From Bryobacteraceae bacterium (GTDB lineage Bacteria; Acidobacteriota; Terriglobia; Bryobacterales; Bryobacteraceae), in NCBI GenBank assembly GCA_025056865.1, contig JANWVO010000059.1, positions 1-58,524 on the forward strand: a DNA stretch of 58,524 nucleotides, read 5' to 3'. This document shows, in pieces, positions 1 through 8,774 of the stretch. A program made the position numbers and the translations under genes. Under the pieces are notes generated by a model. The model searched no databases and was not told where the DNA came from. It worked only from the letters and a program-made list of their open reading frames with translations. The first letter of the stretch is position 1, and every line of letters begins with the position of its first letter.

Positions 1-55
1 GGCCATGCCTTCGCCGGACTCCACGCCCGAGCCGAAGCGGTCGTCTGAAAGTGTG

Positions 56-382
56 ATGAGGAAAGTCTGGCTCGTTTCTTTCGCGGCTTTGGCCGCGGCC
101 GCTCTTCTGGTGGCGCAGCGGGAGCCGCTGGCCCCGCCCCGCGGCGTGGCGCCGTGGGAGTACCGCGCGCTGCTTCCGCAGGAGATCGGCCCCGGCGTCT
201 ACCGCCAGGTCGACTGGATCCAGGTGGTCGAGATGGGCAATCAGGGCTGGGAGCTGGTCAGCGTGACGCCGTTCGTGATCCGCAACGACGAGCGGAAATA
301 CAAGGGCGAGGAGAACCCGCGCGTGGTGACGCAGAACTATCTCGCCTACTACTTCAAGCGCCAGCGCGTGCGCAGCGAGTAG
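56..382 (+). CDS. Small exported DUF4177-like protein
   Basis: About 108 residues from the ATG at 56; an in-frame ATG at 5 would add 17 residues. The 56 start is preferred because it opens directly into a signal peptide (M-R-K-V-W, then an Ala/Leu core ending near VAQ). The remainder carries the pattern WEYRALLP ... GNQGWELVSVTPF ... YLAYYFKRQ, which fits the DUF4177 family: a strand, a Gly-Trp-Glu-Leu-Val core and a terminal aromatic strand ending in Phe-Lys-Arg. That family is small and of unknown role, and export is inferred from the N-terminus. The upstream context lies outside the window. Confidence 0.6.
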   Translation: MRKVWLVSFAALAAAALLVAQREPLAPPRGVAPWEYRALLPQEIGPGVYRQVDWIQVVEMGNQGWELVSVTPFVIRNDERKYKGEENPRVVTQNYLAYYFKRQRVRSE

Positions 383-657
383 ACGCCTGTTGCGTTGCGC
401 CGGCGCATTCAGCCAGAACGGCGCGCATGGCGCTGCGGCCCGGACCTGTCCGGGCTCCGTGCCGGGAGTGCCCTGCCGCGCGGCGGCAACCGGGTCCGGG
501 GAGGAATCGCTTCCTGGCTGCGTCGATCACTGCGGCCTGCTGCTGAGCGGGGAATCCGATTCTCCTGGAGCGCGGCGGCGGCCCGGACTCCGGAGGAGTC
601 AGGCAACTGCGCGAAGGCCAGCGGACCCGTAGCCTCCGGCAGGAGCGGGTCCGGAGA

Positions 658-663
658 TAGAAT
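658..663 (+). promoter_or_regulatory. -10 box TAGAAT before the Gfo/Idh gene
   Basis: TAGAAT lies 10 bp before the ATG at 674, which would put the transcription start about 4 nt before the start codon. No convincing -35 is seen. The same arrangement recurs at other genes in this window. The 291 bp from 383 to 673 hold no other recognisable feature. Confidence 0.4.
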
Positions 664-673
664 AACGGGCGCC

Positions 674-1987
674 ATGAGCGACACCCGAGTCCCACGACGA
701 ACCTTCCTGAAGTCCGCCTCCGCCCTGCCCGCCGCACCGGCGGTGCTTGCGCAGCCGAAGCCGAATGACAGACTGCGCCTCGCGGTGGTCGGTGTGGGGA
801 CGCGCGGCATCTACCTGCTCGAGCGCATGCAGGAGGCGCCGAATACCGAAATCGCCGTCATCTGCGACCTCTACGACGCCAATCTGGAACGCGCGCAGAA
901 GACCGCCTTCAACAAGAAGGCGGTGCTGACCAAGGACTGGGAGAAGGCCGTGGAGTCGAAGGACGTCGACGCCGTCGTCATCGCCACGCCCGATTTCTGG
1001 CACGCGCCGATGACCATTCGCGCGGCCCAGGCGAAAAAGCACGTTTACGTGGAAAAAGGCCTCTGCCGCACCCTGGAAGAAGCGAAAGCCATCCGCAAGG
1101 CGGTCCGCGAAAACAGGGTCGTATTCCAGCTCGGGCACCATCAGAATTCCGAGCCGACTTTCATCAAGGCCCGTGAGATTTTTCAGTCCGGCCGGCTGGG
1201 CAAAGTCTGCCTCGCCCGCACCTACATCGACCGCACCAACCCGTGGCCCGAGTGGCAGTTCTACACGCGCTACGACAACCAGCAGCTTCCGGCCGACGCC
1301 ACGCCGGAGCGGATCGACTGGGATAAATTCCAGGAGTATGCCACCGTCAAGACGAATTTCGACCCCGAGCGCTTCTTCCGCTGGCGCTGCTGGTGGGAAT
1401 ACGGCACCGGCATCGCCGGCGACCTGATGAGCCATCAATGGGACGGCGTCAACCTGATCCTTGGCATGGGCATCCCCGAGGCGGTGCAGACCATGGGCGG
1501 CCTGTATTTCTGGACGAAGGACCGCGAGGTGCCCGACCAGTGGCACGTCCTGTTCGAGTATCCGAAGAAGCAGCTCAACGTCACTTTCGCTTGCACCTTC
1601 CACAACCGCCATCACGGCACCAACACATACATCTTTGGCCGCGACGCCACCATTGAAGTCGCCGAGCGACACTGCCGCCTCTACACCGCCGAGTGGACCC
1701 CCGAAGGCACGGCCAAGGTGAACGCGGCACGGAAGAAGGCCGAACAGTGGGGGCTGGATCCGGAGCTGGCCCATTTCCTTGCCGAGCCCGAATACCAGTG
1801 GAAGCGCGGCGAGAATCCGGTTTCGAGCCACATGCGCAACTGGATTGACTCCATCCGCGGCCTCGACCAGCCGCGCTGCGGTTTGGACCGCGCCTGGGAA
1901 GAGGCGGTCACGATCGTCATGAGCGTGGAGTCCTATTTCCGCGAGCGCAAGGTGAAGTGGGACCCGGTGAATGAGCAGATCGTGTGA
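674..1987 (+). CDS. Tat-exported Gfo/Idh/MocA family oxidoreductase
   Basis: 437 residues. A twin-arginine signal (PRRTFLK at residues 7-13) precedes an Ala-rich segment ending near VLAQ, so export through Tat is expected. A Rossmann nucleotide-binding motif VVGVGTRG follows at about 38-45. The family motif is normally Glu-Lys-Pro; here it reads YVEKGLCRTLEEA (EKG at 128-130), keeping the lysine but replacing proline with glycine. The C-terminal half resembles the family's alpha/beta substrate-binding domain (FRWRCWWEYGTGIAGDLMSHQWD). Exported members of this family act on sugars or sugar-like compounds with bound NAD(P); the substrate cannot be told. The ATG at 674 was chosen because it begins the Tat signal and lies just behind a TAGAAT -10 box. 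The open frame runs further upstream but without coding character. Confidence 0.88.
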   Translation: MSDTRVPRRTFLKSASALPAAPAVLAQPKPNDRLRLAVVGVGTRGIYLLERMQEAPNTEIAVICDLYDANLERAQKTAFNKKAVLTKDWEKAVESKDVDAVVIATPDFWHAPMTIRAAQAKKHVYVEKGLCRTLEEAKAIRKAVRENRVVFQLGHHQNSEPTFIKAREIFQSGRLGKVCLARTYIDRTNPWPEWQFYTRYDNQQLPADATPERIDWDKFQEYATVKTNFDPERFFRWRCWWEYGTGIAGDLMSHQWDGVNLILGMGIPEAVQTMGGLYFWTKDREVPDQWHVLFEYPKKQLNVTFACTFHNRHHGTNTYIFGRDATIEVAERHCRLYTAEWTPEGTAKVNAARKKAEQWGLDPELAHFLAEPEYQWKRGENPVSSHMRNWIDSIRGLDQPRCGLDRAWEEAVTIVMSVESYFRERKVKWDPVNEQIV

Positions 1988-2424
1988 TGCGCGCGGTTCC
2001 GCGCAGCGGCGTGGCTGTGCGTGACCGCGCCTCGGCTGGCCGCGCAGTGCGGCGCAGCCGCAGGCTGATAGATGAAACCGGCTGACCGCACCAGCCAGAG
2101 GGCGCGGGAGCGGATTTCGCGCCTATCGCCAGATCGCCTGGCCACGGAAGAGGCCCCGGGGCAGGACGCTCCATCCGGGCGCGCGCGGAAGCGCGGCGCA
2201 GAGCCGATGCCCTGCCGAAACTGGCGTCGCATCCCCGGGATCGGGACAGAGGCAGCCTCGGTCCAAAAAGCTGCGGTCCGCATGGGAAGCACCATCGATC
2301 CGGGCTGGCGCCAGGCCCGGCGCGAGAATAATCTTGATCAAGAGGTCGACGATCGAATAGGCTGGCTGTGCCTGCGACGACGGGCCGAAATCGAAGCGGA
2401 TGCAATCGAGGAGAGATTCGGGAA
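1988..2424. other. Gene-free spacer with a hairpin at its left end
   Basis: No coherent gene is visible on either strand. Immediately after the stop at 1987, GCGCGG-TT-CCGCGC (1991-2004) forms a 6-bp perfect inverted repeat that may help end transcription of the upstream gene, but there is no T-run. The rest is GC-rich sequence without a recognised family. Confidence 0.45.
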
Positions 2425-3114
2425 ATGGGGAAACAGGAAGTTTTCGCGGCTGCCATCGGCAGGAGGCATGGCCTTCTGCTCTGCGCCGCCATGTTGATCA
2501 TCCCGCTGGCCGCTGAAGCCCAGGAGCCGGCAGCGGGCCGCAGGCCAGCCCCCCAGCCGGCGACGCGGCGCACAGTGATCGCGCCTCCGTCGGCTTCGCT
2601 GGCCGACCCATCGGCGGTGCTGCGCGCCGTCCTGCCTTACACGCCGCCTCCCCCGCGCCTCGCCGTCGTCGCCAGGGACGGCGTCGCCGTGGAGGCCAGC
2701 CCGCTGGAATGGCTGCCTGCGGGCGAAATGCCCGGGACGCTGGAGCTGCGATTCTGCAAATGCCCGAACGAGTGGCGCCTGTGCCCGGCGTGGCCATGCG
2801 CCGACTGCTGCCGGGTGATCGTGCGGAAGGTGGAGGATGGCAATACCTCCCGGGCTTCTGCCAGCACGGAGCCCGACCAGTTGCTCGCCCGGGCCGGTCT
2901 CCGGAGGGCCCGGGGAGCCGTGCCCAGGCCGGTGGTGGAGATCCCCGTTTACGAATGGGGCGGGCAGCCGCAGCAGTACATCAGTTGCATCCAGAAGGAC
3001 AGCAACGGCAACTGCATTCACTGGCGAATCTGCGGAACGACGACCAGCGGGGTCTACCGCTGCTATGACGTCGTGAAGGATCCCGTCTTTGGATGGGTGG
3101 TCACGTGGGAGTAA
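2425..3114 (+). CDS. Exported cysteine-rich protein of unknown function
   Basis: 229 residues. The ATG at 2425 follows a purine-rich stretch (gaggagag at about 2409-2416) and opens a signal peptide (charged start, core LLLCAAMLIIPLA, likely cleavage after AEA). The mature protein has a Pro/Ala-rich linker, then a cysteine cluster FCKCPNEWRLCPAWPCADCC with seven cysteines, and later CIQ, NCIHW, ICG and RCYD. The many cysteines suggest disulfides in the periplasm or outside the cell, or a metal site. No family was recognised. The C-terminus (VFGWVVTWE) is strand-like. It stands alone, convergent with the PEP-CTERM gene. Confidence 0.6.
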   Translation: MGKQEVFAAAIGRRHGLLLCAAMLIIPLAAEAQEPAAGRRPAPQPATRRTVIAPPSASLADPSAVLRAVLPYTPPPPRLAVVARDGVAVEASPLEWLPAGEMPGTLELRFCKCPNEWRLCPAWPCADCCRVIVRKVEDGNTSRASASTEPDQLLARAGLRRARGAVPRPVVEIPVYEWGGQPQQYISCIQKDSNGNCIHWRICGTTTSGVYRCYDVVKDPVFGWVVTWE

Positions 3115-3186
3115 CGGCGGCCGGCGCTGCGGCGGGATCCGCCTGCGGCAGCAGAGAGTATCCACCTCCGGGGCCCAGGCTTCGCC

Positions 3187-3978
3187 TCAGCCGCGGCTGC
3201 GCCGCGCCAGCAGACCGATGAGCGCCAGCCCGAGCCCGGTCAACAGGAGGGCTGCCGGTTCCGGCGCATCCGCGATGGGCGCAAGAACCTGTTCCGATCC
3301 CAGGGGCGGCTGCACCCGGGCGAGCGGAGACAGGAAGGTCTGATACTGCCAGTAAAGCCAGGGAACGAACGTTCCGTCCGGCCAAACGCTGCCGCTGATC
3401 ACAGCCCACTGGCCAAGTCCGTAGTCAGGGTTCGCCCGGATGAAGGCCGCCGCGGCACGCATATGCGCCTGGGCCTCGTCGGTGATGTAGATGGACATGA
3501 ACTCGGCGTCATCGAGGATCGCCCAGATTGCCTGCTGGTAGTGCAGATCGGAGTAGACGGATGCGCCGCTGCGGTAGGCTTCCATCTGTGTGATCAGCCA
3601 CGCGGCCGCCTGATAGCGCTGCACCGCGTCCAGCCCGAGATCGGACCAGTAAAACCCTTCGTTGCCCAACGCCCCTTTGCGGACAAGCGCGGCCTGTTGC
3701 GGCGTCCATCGCTCCAGCGGAATCACATTGGCGAGATATGTGTTTCCCTTGGAAGCGAACCGTTCCACATCCACGCACCAGAGGTCCGTGTCGAAGCCGT
3801 CGACCAGCCCGTTGTAACGGCCGCCGTTGAGCACGAGCAGCAGGCGGTCGTTGGTGATCTGCACCGTCCTGCCGACGCCGAGCGCGGATTCGGGCAGCAG
3901 GACGGCTGCCGCCGCCAGATGGCCGACTGCGGCCGCCAGCAGGGCTGCGCGCAGAGAGCGCTGGAAAATTTTCCGCAT
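3187..3978 (-). CDS. PEP-CTERM sorted exported protein
   Basis: 263 residues from the ATG at 3978, which has a GAGG six bases upstream; an in-frame ATG at 3990 would add four residues. The N-terminus is a signal peptide (RKIFQRSLRAALLAAAVG). The C-terminus has the PEP-CTERM layout: a Pro-Glu-Pro motif, a hydrophobic helix rich in Leu/Gly, then a basic tail ARRSRG, which marks it for exosortase processing. The middle holds aromatic-rich sequence (WCVDVERF, FYWSDLGLD) without a recognised catalytic domain. It is probably a surface or matrix protein of an exopolysaccharide-producing cell. No exosortase gene is in the window. Confidence 0.78.
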   Translation of the reverse strand: MRKIFQRSLRAALLAAAVGHLAAAAVLLPESALGVGRTVQITNDRLLLVLNGGRYNGLVDGFDTDLWCVDVERFASKGNTYLANVIPLERWTPQQAALVRKGALGNEGFYWSDLGLDAVQRYQAAAWLITQMEAYRSGASVYSDLHYQQAIWAILDDAEFMSIYITDEAQAHMRAAAAFIRANPDYGLGQWAVISGSVWPDGTFVPWLYWQYQTFLSPLARVQPPLGSEQVLAPIADAPEPAALLLTGLGLALIGLLARRSRG

Positions 3979-4308
3979 TCCGAACCTCATTCTGCCCGAT
4001 TTCCGTCTTCGTTCCAACTGTAATCCAACGTGGTGTGAAGCCCAATAGGAATCCGGTGCCGTGACCGCCGCGAGCCGGCCAGCCGCCTGTCCGGCTTCCG
4101 CAGCCCGGAGATGCCCGGCCAAGCCGCAATCGGCTGATTCAGCAGCGGATCCTGCCCGCTGCCGGTACTATTCCCTCCGGGGACAAAGGGAGATCCGCTC
4201 CAGAACCTGGATCTTTGGCCGTCAGGATGGCGCGCTTCTTTTCCCGCACGCTGCCGGCAACCGCAGGGCGGCGGAGCCGTCAGCGGGCTGCCTGCCGGCT
4301 CCGGCCAA
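3979..4308. other. Gene-free spacer
   Basis: About 330 bp between the PEP-CTERM gene and the end of the rhomboid gene. I see no gene, no strong terminator and no recognised repeat. It should contain the minus-strand promoter of the PEP-CTERM gene, but no clear box was picked out. Confidence 0.4.
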
Positions 4309-5118
4309 TCAGTCCAGGCGCGCCAGCCAAAGCAGCATCTCGAGGTAGGCGTAACCGGCGAGGACCACTGCGGCAGCGGCCGCTGCCGTCCAGAGTTTTT
4401 CCTTGAAATCCGGGACCAGCCGTGGCGTTCCCGCCAGATATCCGAGGACAAATCCGGTAATCAGGCCGCCAATATGGGCCGCATTATCGACGCGGAAGAA
4501 GGGCAGAAGTCCCCACAAGAGGCCGTAAATCGCCCACCGGATGTAGAAACCTTTGATCATCGCCGCTTCGCCCGACCACCGGTAGCGCACGCCGAGCGCG
4601 ATCATCGCGCCAATCAGGCCGAACAGGCCGGCCGAGGACCCGACGGTGAGCATCGTCCCGCGCAGCATGCTGAGAGCGAAGCCGCCCATGGTGGAGAAGA
4701 TGTAGATGGCCACCATCCGCTTCGTTCCGTAAATCTCCTCCGCGTGACGGCCCAGATCCATGAAGACCCAGAGGTTGAAGAAAATGTGCATGAGGTTGCC
4801 GTGGAGAAACCCGGCAGTGATGAGCCGCCACCACTGCCCGCCGAAGACCGCCTGCGGCAGCGCCGCGCCGTAACGGATCAGCGCGTTCACCTCGCCCACC
4901 CTGGCCGAAGCGAGCAGCGTCACGAGGTACAGTGCCACGCAGAGCAGCGAGATCACGATGGTGGCGAACTGCGCCGACGGGACCAGCCCGCCGAGAATGC
5001 CACCCGGAGCGCGCAGATCGGCGGCTCGCGGACCCACCGGCGTGTCGCAGTAGGGGCAGACCTTGTCGTGAATGGTGATGAATGCCCGGCAGTGCGGGCA
5101 CATGCGGCGTGTTTCCAC
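4309..5118 (-). CDS. Rhomboid family intramembrane serine protease with N-terminal zinc ribbon
   Basis: 269 residues from a GTG at 5118; an ATG at 5103 (MCPHC) is an alternative that shortens it by five. The N-terminus is a small zinc ribbon, CPHC and CPYC at about 7-10 and 21-24. Six or so membrane helices follow. Rhomboid signatures are present: H106-x4-H111-x3-N115 in GFLHGNLMHIFFN, the serine loop VGSSAGLFGLIG with the nucleophile expected at S162, and the catalytic histidine H215 in AHIGG. The residue after the serine is Ala rather than the usual Gly. It should cleave membrane proteins within the bilayer; its substrate is unknown. A TACAAT -10 box (5127-5132, minus strand) lies just upstream. 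Confidence 0.88.
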   Translation of the reverse strand: METRRMCPHCRAFITIHDKVCPYCDTPVGPRAADLRAPGGILGGLVPSAQFATIVISLLCVALYLVTLLASARVGEVNALIRYGAALPQAVFGGQWWRLITAGFLHGNLMHIFFNLWVFMDLGRHAEEIYGTKRMVAIYIFSTMGGFALSMLRGTMLTVGSSAGLFGLIGAMIALGVRYRWSGEAAMIKGFYIRWAIYGLLWGLLPFFRVDNAAHIGGLITGFVLGYLAGTPRLVPDFKEKLWTAAAAAAVVLAGYAYLEMLLWLARLD

Positions 5119-5126
5119 TGCCTCTC

Positions 5127-5132
5127 ATTGTA
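5127..5132 (-). promoter_or_regulatory. -10 box TACAAT before the rhomboid gene
   Basis: Read on the minus strand, TACAAT ends 8 bp before the GTG at 5118 and 23 bp before the ATG at 5103. A start about 7 nt downstream would make the GTG nearly leaderless, or give the ATG a leader of about 15 nt. Confidence 0.4.
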
Positions 5133-5277
5133 CCGGCGCGGACCAGATGCGCCCTGTGGCGCGCGCACCTCAGTCGGTTCGCCAGACGGCTTCAGGCGAA
5201 GATCTGATTCTTCCTCCGGGAAGGCCATGCTGTACTGAAGCTGGACAGGTAGGCGCGCACGGCGCTGGAGGAAGAAA

Positions 5278-5907
5278 TTGAAACGAAGTCTGCTGCCATT
5301 GTTTGGGGTGGCCTTCGTGGCGGCGCTCGCCGCCACGGGCATTTTCTATTCGCTGCTGGGGCCTCACGGCGGCGGCATTTCCGGAGCCTCGGCCAACGCC
5401 ATGGTGGTTGTGGCGGCGCGGCCGATTGCGCTCGGCGCCGTGGTGCGGCCGGAAGATCTGAAGTCGGAGCCATGGCGGGACGGCGCCCTTCCGCAGGGAG
5501 CGCTGCGGCTGGCCGGCGAGGCCGCCGGACGCGTGGCCCTTCGTCCCATCGGGGCTGGAGAGATTCTCACGGCGAACGTGCTCGCACCGGCGGCGGCGGG
5601 AGCGACGGCAGCCATTCCGCCGGGCATGCGCGCCGTCAGCCTCCATCCGGTGGACTCGCATGGCGTGGTGGCGCTGCTGCGTTCTGGCAGCCGGGTTGAC
5701 GTCCAGGTGGTGAGCACGCGCGGCGAACCCTCCGCCCGGCGGCTGCTGGAAGACATCGAAGTGCTCTCCGTGGACCGCGCCGAGGCCCAGCGCCCCGTCG
5801 TCACTGTGCTGGCCACGCCGGAGCAGTCCGACCGGCTCGCCCTGGCCGATGCTCTCGGCCAGATCCGCCTCCTGGCACGCAATCCCGCGGAACGGGCGGC
5901 GCGGTAG
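5278..5907 (+). CDS. cpaB: CpaB/RcpC-like Tad pilus assembly protein (short)
   Basis: 209 residues starting at TTG (5278), supported by GGAGG six bases upstream. A single N-terminal membrane helix (LLPLFGVAFVAALAATG) is followed by the SAF-like segment typical of CpaB: VVVAARPIALGAVVRPEDLK, then IPPGMRAVSL and RSGSRVDVQVVS. CpaB proteins help the secretin of the Flp/Tad pilus. This copy lacks the long Pro-rich tail of the second cpaB in the window. It is followed after 6 bp by tadB and then tadC, so the three form an operon. The set has no secretin, ATPase or pilin next to it. Confidence 0.82.
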   Translation: MKRSLLPLFGVAFVAALAATGIFYSLLGPHGGGISGASANAMVVVAARPIALGAVVRPEDLKSEPWRDGALPQGALRLAGEAAGRVALRPIGAGEILTANVLAPAAAGATAAIPPGMRAVSLHPVDSHGVVALLRSGSRVDVQVVSTRGEPSARRLLEDIEVLSVDRAEAQRPVVTVLATPEQSDRLALADALGQIRLLARNPAERAAR

Positions 5908-5913
5908 GAGACC

Positions 5914-6852
5914 ATGCACCAGGCCGCGGTGTTCCTGTCAATGCTCGCCGCCGGGTTCTTCACGTCCCTGTTGGCGGCCTCCTTCTGCTGGGCGGTTCTG
6001 GAAGCGCGCCGCCGGGCGGCCGAAGCCGGCGCTGCCGGAGTCCTTCTGAATGGCAGCCAGCTCAGCACCATCCGGCTCTGGGCGGCGCTTCTGGAGAGGT
6101 TCAGCCAGGCGGATGCACTGCGGCAGCTGATCCGGCAGGCGGGGGTCTCCTGGACGGCGGGCCGCACGACGCTGCTGATGCTGTTTGGCGCGGCCAGCGT
6201 CGGCCTGTTCCTCTTGCAGATGGGGCTCTTTCCCGCGTGGCTTCGTTGGACGCTGGCGATGGCGGCCGGGGCGGCGCCGGTTCTCTACCTGCGCGCGGCC
6301 CGTGCCCGAAGGTTCCGTCTCTTCGCCGAGCAGTTCCCCGAGGCGCTCGATTCGCTGTCCCGCGCGCTCCGGGCCGGCTATCCGCTGGCGCATGCCATCG
6401 ACCTTCTGGCCCTTGAGCAGCCGGAGCCGCTGGCGGCCGAAATGCGGCGCACGCGCGACGAATGGAAGCTCGGCGTGCCCTGGGATCAGGCGCTCGACAA
6501 CCTCTCGGCCAGAATTCCGCTGCCGGAAGTGGCGATGTTCTGCGCCGCCGTCAAGCTCCAGAACCGGCACGGCGGCCGGCTCAACGACGTGCTGGCGCGC
6601 CTCAGCGAGACGATGCGCGAGCACTCGGCGCTGGAAGGCGAAGTGCGTTCCGTCACCGCCCACAGCCGCCTCACTGGCGCGGTGCTGACGGCGCTGCCCC
6701 TTCTGATCGCCCTGCTCCTGTTCTGGGTCAATCCGGAGCAGATGGCCATCCTGCTGCGCCGCCCGGAGGGCCGCACGATGCTGGCCGGCAGCGCCGCAGC
6801 CGTCCTGGCGGCGCACGTTGTCATCCGGTGGATGACCAGGATCCGCATGTGA
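5914..6852 (+). CDS. tadB: TadB-like inner-membrane platform protein
   Basis: 312 residues, preceded by GGAG three bases before the ATG. It has N-terminal helices, a cytoplasmic type II secretion F domain (RLFAEQFPEALDSLSRALRAG through ETMREHSALEGEVRSVTAHS) and C-terminal helices (VLTALPLLIALLLFW). The motif pattern LDSLSRALRAGYPL...AI and GGRLNDVLARLSETMR is that of TadB. It would form the membrane platform of a Tad pilus together with TadC, encoded 13 bp downstream. The partner ATPase is not in this short operon. Confidence 0.85.
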   Translation: MHQAAVFLSMLAAGFFTSLLAASFCWAVLEARRRAAEAGAAGVLLNGSQLSTIRLWAALLERFSQADALRQLIRQAGVSWTAGRTTLLMLFGAASVGLFLLQMGLFPAWLRWTLAMAAGAAPVLYLRAARARRFRLFAEQFPEALDSLSRALRAGYPLAHAIDLLALEQPEPLAAEMRRTRDEWKLGVPWDQALDNLSARIPLPEVAMFCAAVKLQNRHGGRLNDVLARLSETMREHSALEGEVRSVTAHSRLTGAVLTALPLLIALLLFWVNPEQMAILLRRPEGRTMLAGSAAAVLAAHVVIRWMTRIRM

Positions 6853-6865
6853 GGGGAGACCCGCG

Positions 6866-7777
6866 ATGCCGCTGCCGGAATTCCTGCTCCTCTTTGCCAT
6901 CGCCCTCGCTGCGGCATCCGCGGCAGGATACGCCTTCTGGCACCTCGCGGGGCGGGACCGCGGGGAACCGCCGCCGGAGCTGCCGCCGCTGCCCCCTGCC
7001 GGCCGCTGGTCGGCGAGGCTGCTGGAAACCCTTCTTCAGCTCGGCGTGCTCGCCTCGCCTTCCGGGGCGGAAGACGCCTCGTTGCGTGCGCGCCTGGCCG
7101 CGGCGGGCTTCCGCCACCCGGCCGCGCCCGCTGTTTTTCAGGGCGCGCGCCTGGCGGCGGCCCTCCTGCTGGCGGCGTGCCTTGCCTGGGCCGCCGCGGC
7201 GCGGGGAAGCGGCGCGGCCGGCGCGGCCGCGGCCGTGGCCTGCGGCCTCGGCCTTGGCGTGCTGCTGCCGCAGTGGATGCTCGGCGCGCTTATCCAGTCC
7301 AGGATCCAGCGGATCCATGCCGGACTGCCTTCGGCGCTGGACCTCATGGTGCTCAGCCTCGAAGCCGGCCAGGGCCTCGACGTCGCCCTCGCCGAGACAA
7401 GCCGGGAATTGCGCGGCATTTTCCCGGAATTGGCTTCGGAATTCTGGCAGGTCCAACTGGAAATCCGCGCCGGCCGGCCGCGCGCCGACGTGCTGGCCGA
7501 CCTTGGCCGCCGCACCGGCTCATCGGAGCTGCGCAAGCTGGCCACGGTGCTCATCGACGGCGACCGCTTCGGCACCAGCCTCGCCCCGGCGCTGCGCACG
7601 CATGCCCGCTACCTGCGCACGCGCCGCCGCCAGACGGCCCAGGAAGCGGCCCGCAAGCTGACGGTCAAGCTCATTTTCCCGGTCTTCTTCCTCATCATGC
7701 CCGCCGTGCTGGTCGTCACGCTGGGGCCCGCCGCGCTGGCCTTTTACGAGGCCCTCAGCGGAATGCTGGCCCCCTGA
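6866..7777 (+). CDS. tadC: TadC-like inner-membrane platform protein
   Basis: 303 residues with GGGGAG seven bases before the ATG. An N-terminal helix and a basic linker are followed by two helices (AALLLAACLAWAAA and a Gly/Ala-rich one), the F domain (GLPSALDLMVLSLEAGQGLD, RADVLADLGRRTG, VLIDGDRFGTSL), and a final helix FPVFFLIMPAVLVVTLGP. This is the usual TadC order. It ends 23 bp inside the tail of the convergent GNAT gene. Confidence 0.85.
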   Translation: MPLPEFLLLFAIALAAASAAGYAFWHLAGRDRGEPPPELPPLPPAGRWSARLLETLLQLGVLASPSGAEDASLRARLAAAGFRHPAAPAVFQGARLAAALLLAACLAWAAAARGSGAAGAAAAVACGLGLGVLLPQWMLGALIQSRIQRIHAGLPSALDLMVLSLEAGQGLDVALAETSRELRGIFPELASEFWQVQLEIRAGRPRADVLADLGRRTGSSELRKLATVLIDGDRFGTSLAPALRTHARYLRTRRRQTAQEAARKLTVKLIFPVFFLIMPAVLVVTLGPAALAFYEALSGMLAP

Positions 7778-8774
7778 CGGCTTCTCTGCCTGGCAGCTCC
7801 CACACCAGCGCGTCGAAATGGTGGATGGCGCGGAAGCCGTATTTCTCATAGAGCCGGATCGCGCGCGTGTTCGCGCTGGTTACGGTGAGCGACGCTTCGG
7901 ACAGCCCGCTGTCCCGCAGCGAGGCCAGCGAGCGCCGCAGCAGCTCTTCGCCCGCACCCCGCCCCTGCCATGCGGGCGCCACGCAGATCTGCGCGATGTG
8001 GCCCGCGCCTGGCCCGATCCGCGTTGCCAGGCACGCGCCGGCCAGCCCGCCATCGGCATCCACGGCTACCCAACTGCAATCCGGCGCGAAGAAGCCGCAG
8101 CCCGGGTAGCGCACGATGTTTTCCAGAAAGCGGCGTGCGCCGGCCTCCGTCCGGTACTGGTTGTTGATCTCGCTGTCGACGTGGCCGCGGTAAGCCTCGG
8201 CAATGAGGGCAGCGGCGGGCTCCGTCCACCATGCCGACCAGCGCTCCAGATGAAGCTGCGCCGGCGCCCGGCCCGGTTGCAGCGCCGCCTGGGCGAGATT
8301 GGCGAGCATGAACTGCCGTGGGTAGGCGCGGGGAGCCAGCCCCGCCACAGCCAACTGGCTGCCCTGAGCGCAAAGATGCATCAGTTGCGCCTCGATCCTT
8401 CCCAGCCACGGCATCCGGAGCAGCCTCTCGACAACGGCTCCGAGCAGCCGGTTTTCGTTGGCAGGAGAACGCCACGCGTCGCGGAGGAAGAAATCCCCGA
8501 TCAGCCCCTTGCCGCTTTCGGTGACGTAGTAGGCGTAACCGGCAGGCTCGCCGCCCTCCATCAGCGCGAAGCCCTCCAGCGTGCCCATGCCCGCGTAACG
8601 GAGGATCAGTTCCGCCAGGGGGGAGAAGTCCCAGTGCAGCAGCGCGAGCCATCGCGCCTTTTCTTCTTCGAGCAGGGGCGCAAGCTGCCGCCCCGCAAGC
8701 GCGGAAAGCTCGACCAGCGTGGGGGCGGGCGGGCTCTGGGCGGCCAATTCAGCGCTCCCGGCGCCGGCGCGCAT
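7755..8774 (-). CDS. GNAT family N-acetyltransferase, two-domain
   Basis: 339 residues. The C-terminal half carries the GNAT acetyl-CoA loop QICVAPAWQGRGAGEELL and the following strand/helix (SLTVTSANTRAIRLYEKYGF). The N-terminal half (EGFALMEGGEPAGYAYYV) resembles a second, degenerate GNAT fold, so this is probably a tandem GNAT protein. The substrate is unknown. Its start overlaps the end of the aminotransferase gene by 26 bp, so the two are co-transcribed and probably translationally coupled. Its 3' end overlaps tadC on the other strand. Confidence 0.8.
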   Translation of the reverse strand: MRAGAGSAELAAQSPPAPTLVELSALAGRQLAPLLEEEKARWLALLHWDFSPLAELILRYAGMGTLEGFALMEGGEPAGYAYYVTESGKGLIGDFFLRDAWRSPANENRLLGAVVERLLRMPWLGRIEAQLMHLCAQGSQLAVAGLAPRAYPRQFMLANLAQAALQPGRAPAQLHLERWSAWWTEPAAALIAEAYRGHVDSEINNQYRTEAGARRFLENIVRYPGCGFFAPDCSWVAVDADGGLAGACLATRIGPGAGHIAQICVAPAWQGRGAGEELLRRSLASLRDSGLSEASLTVTSANTRAIRLYEKYGFRAIHHFDALVWELPGREAVRGPAFR

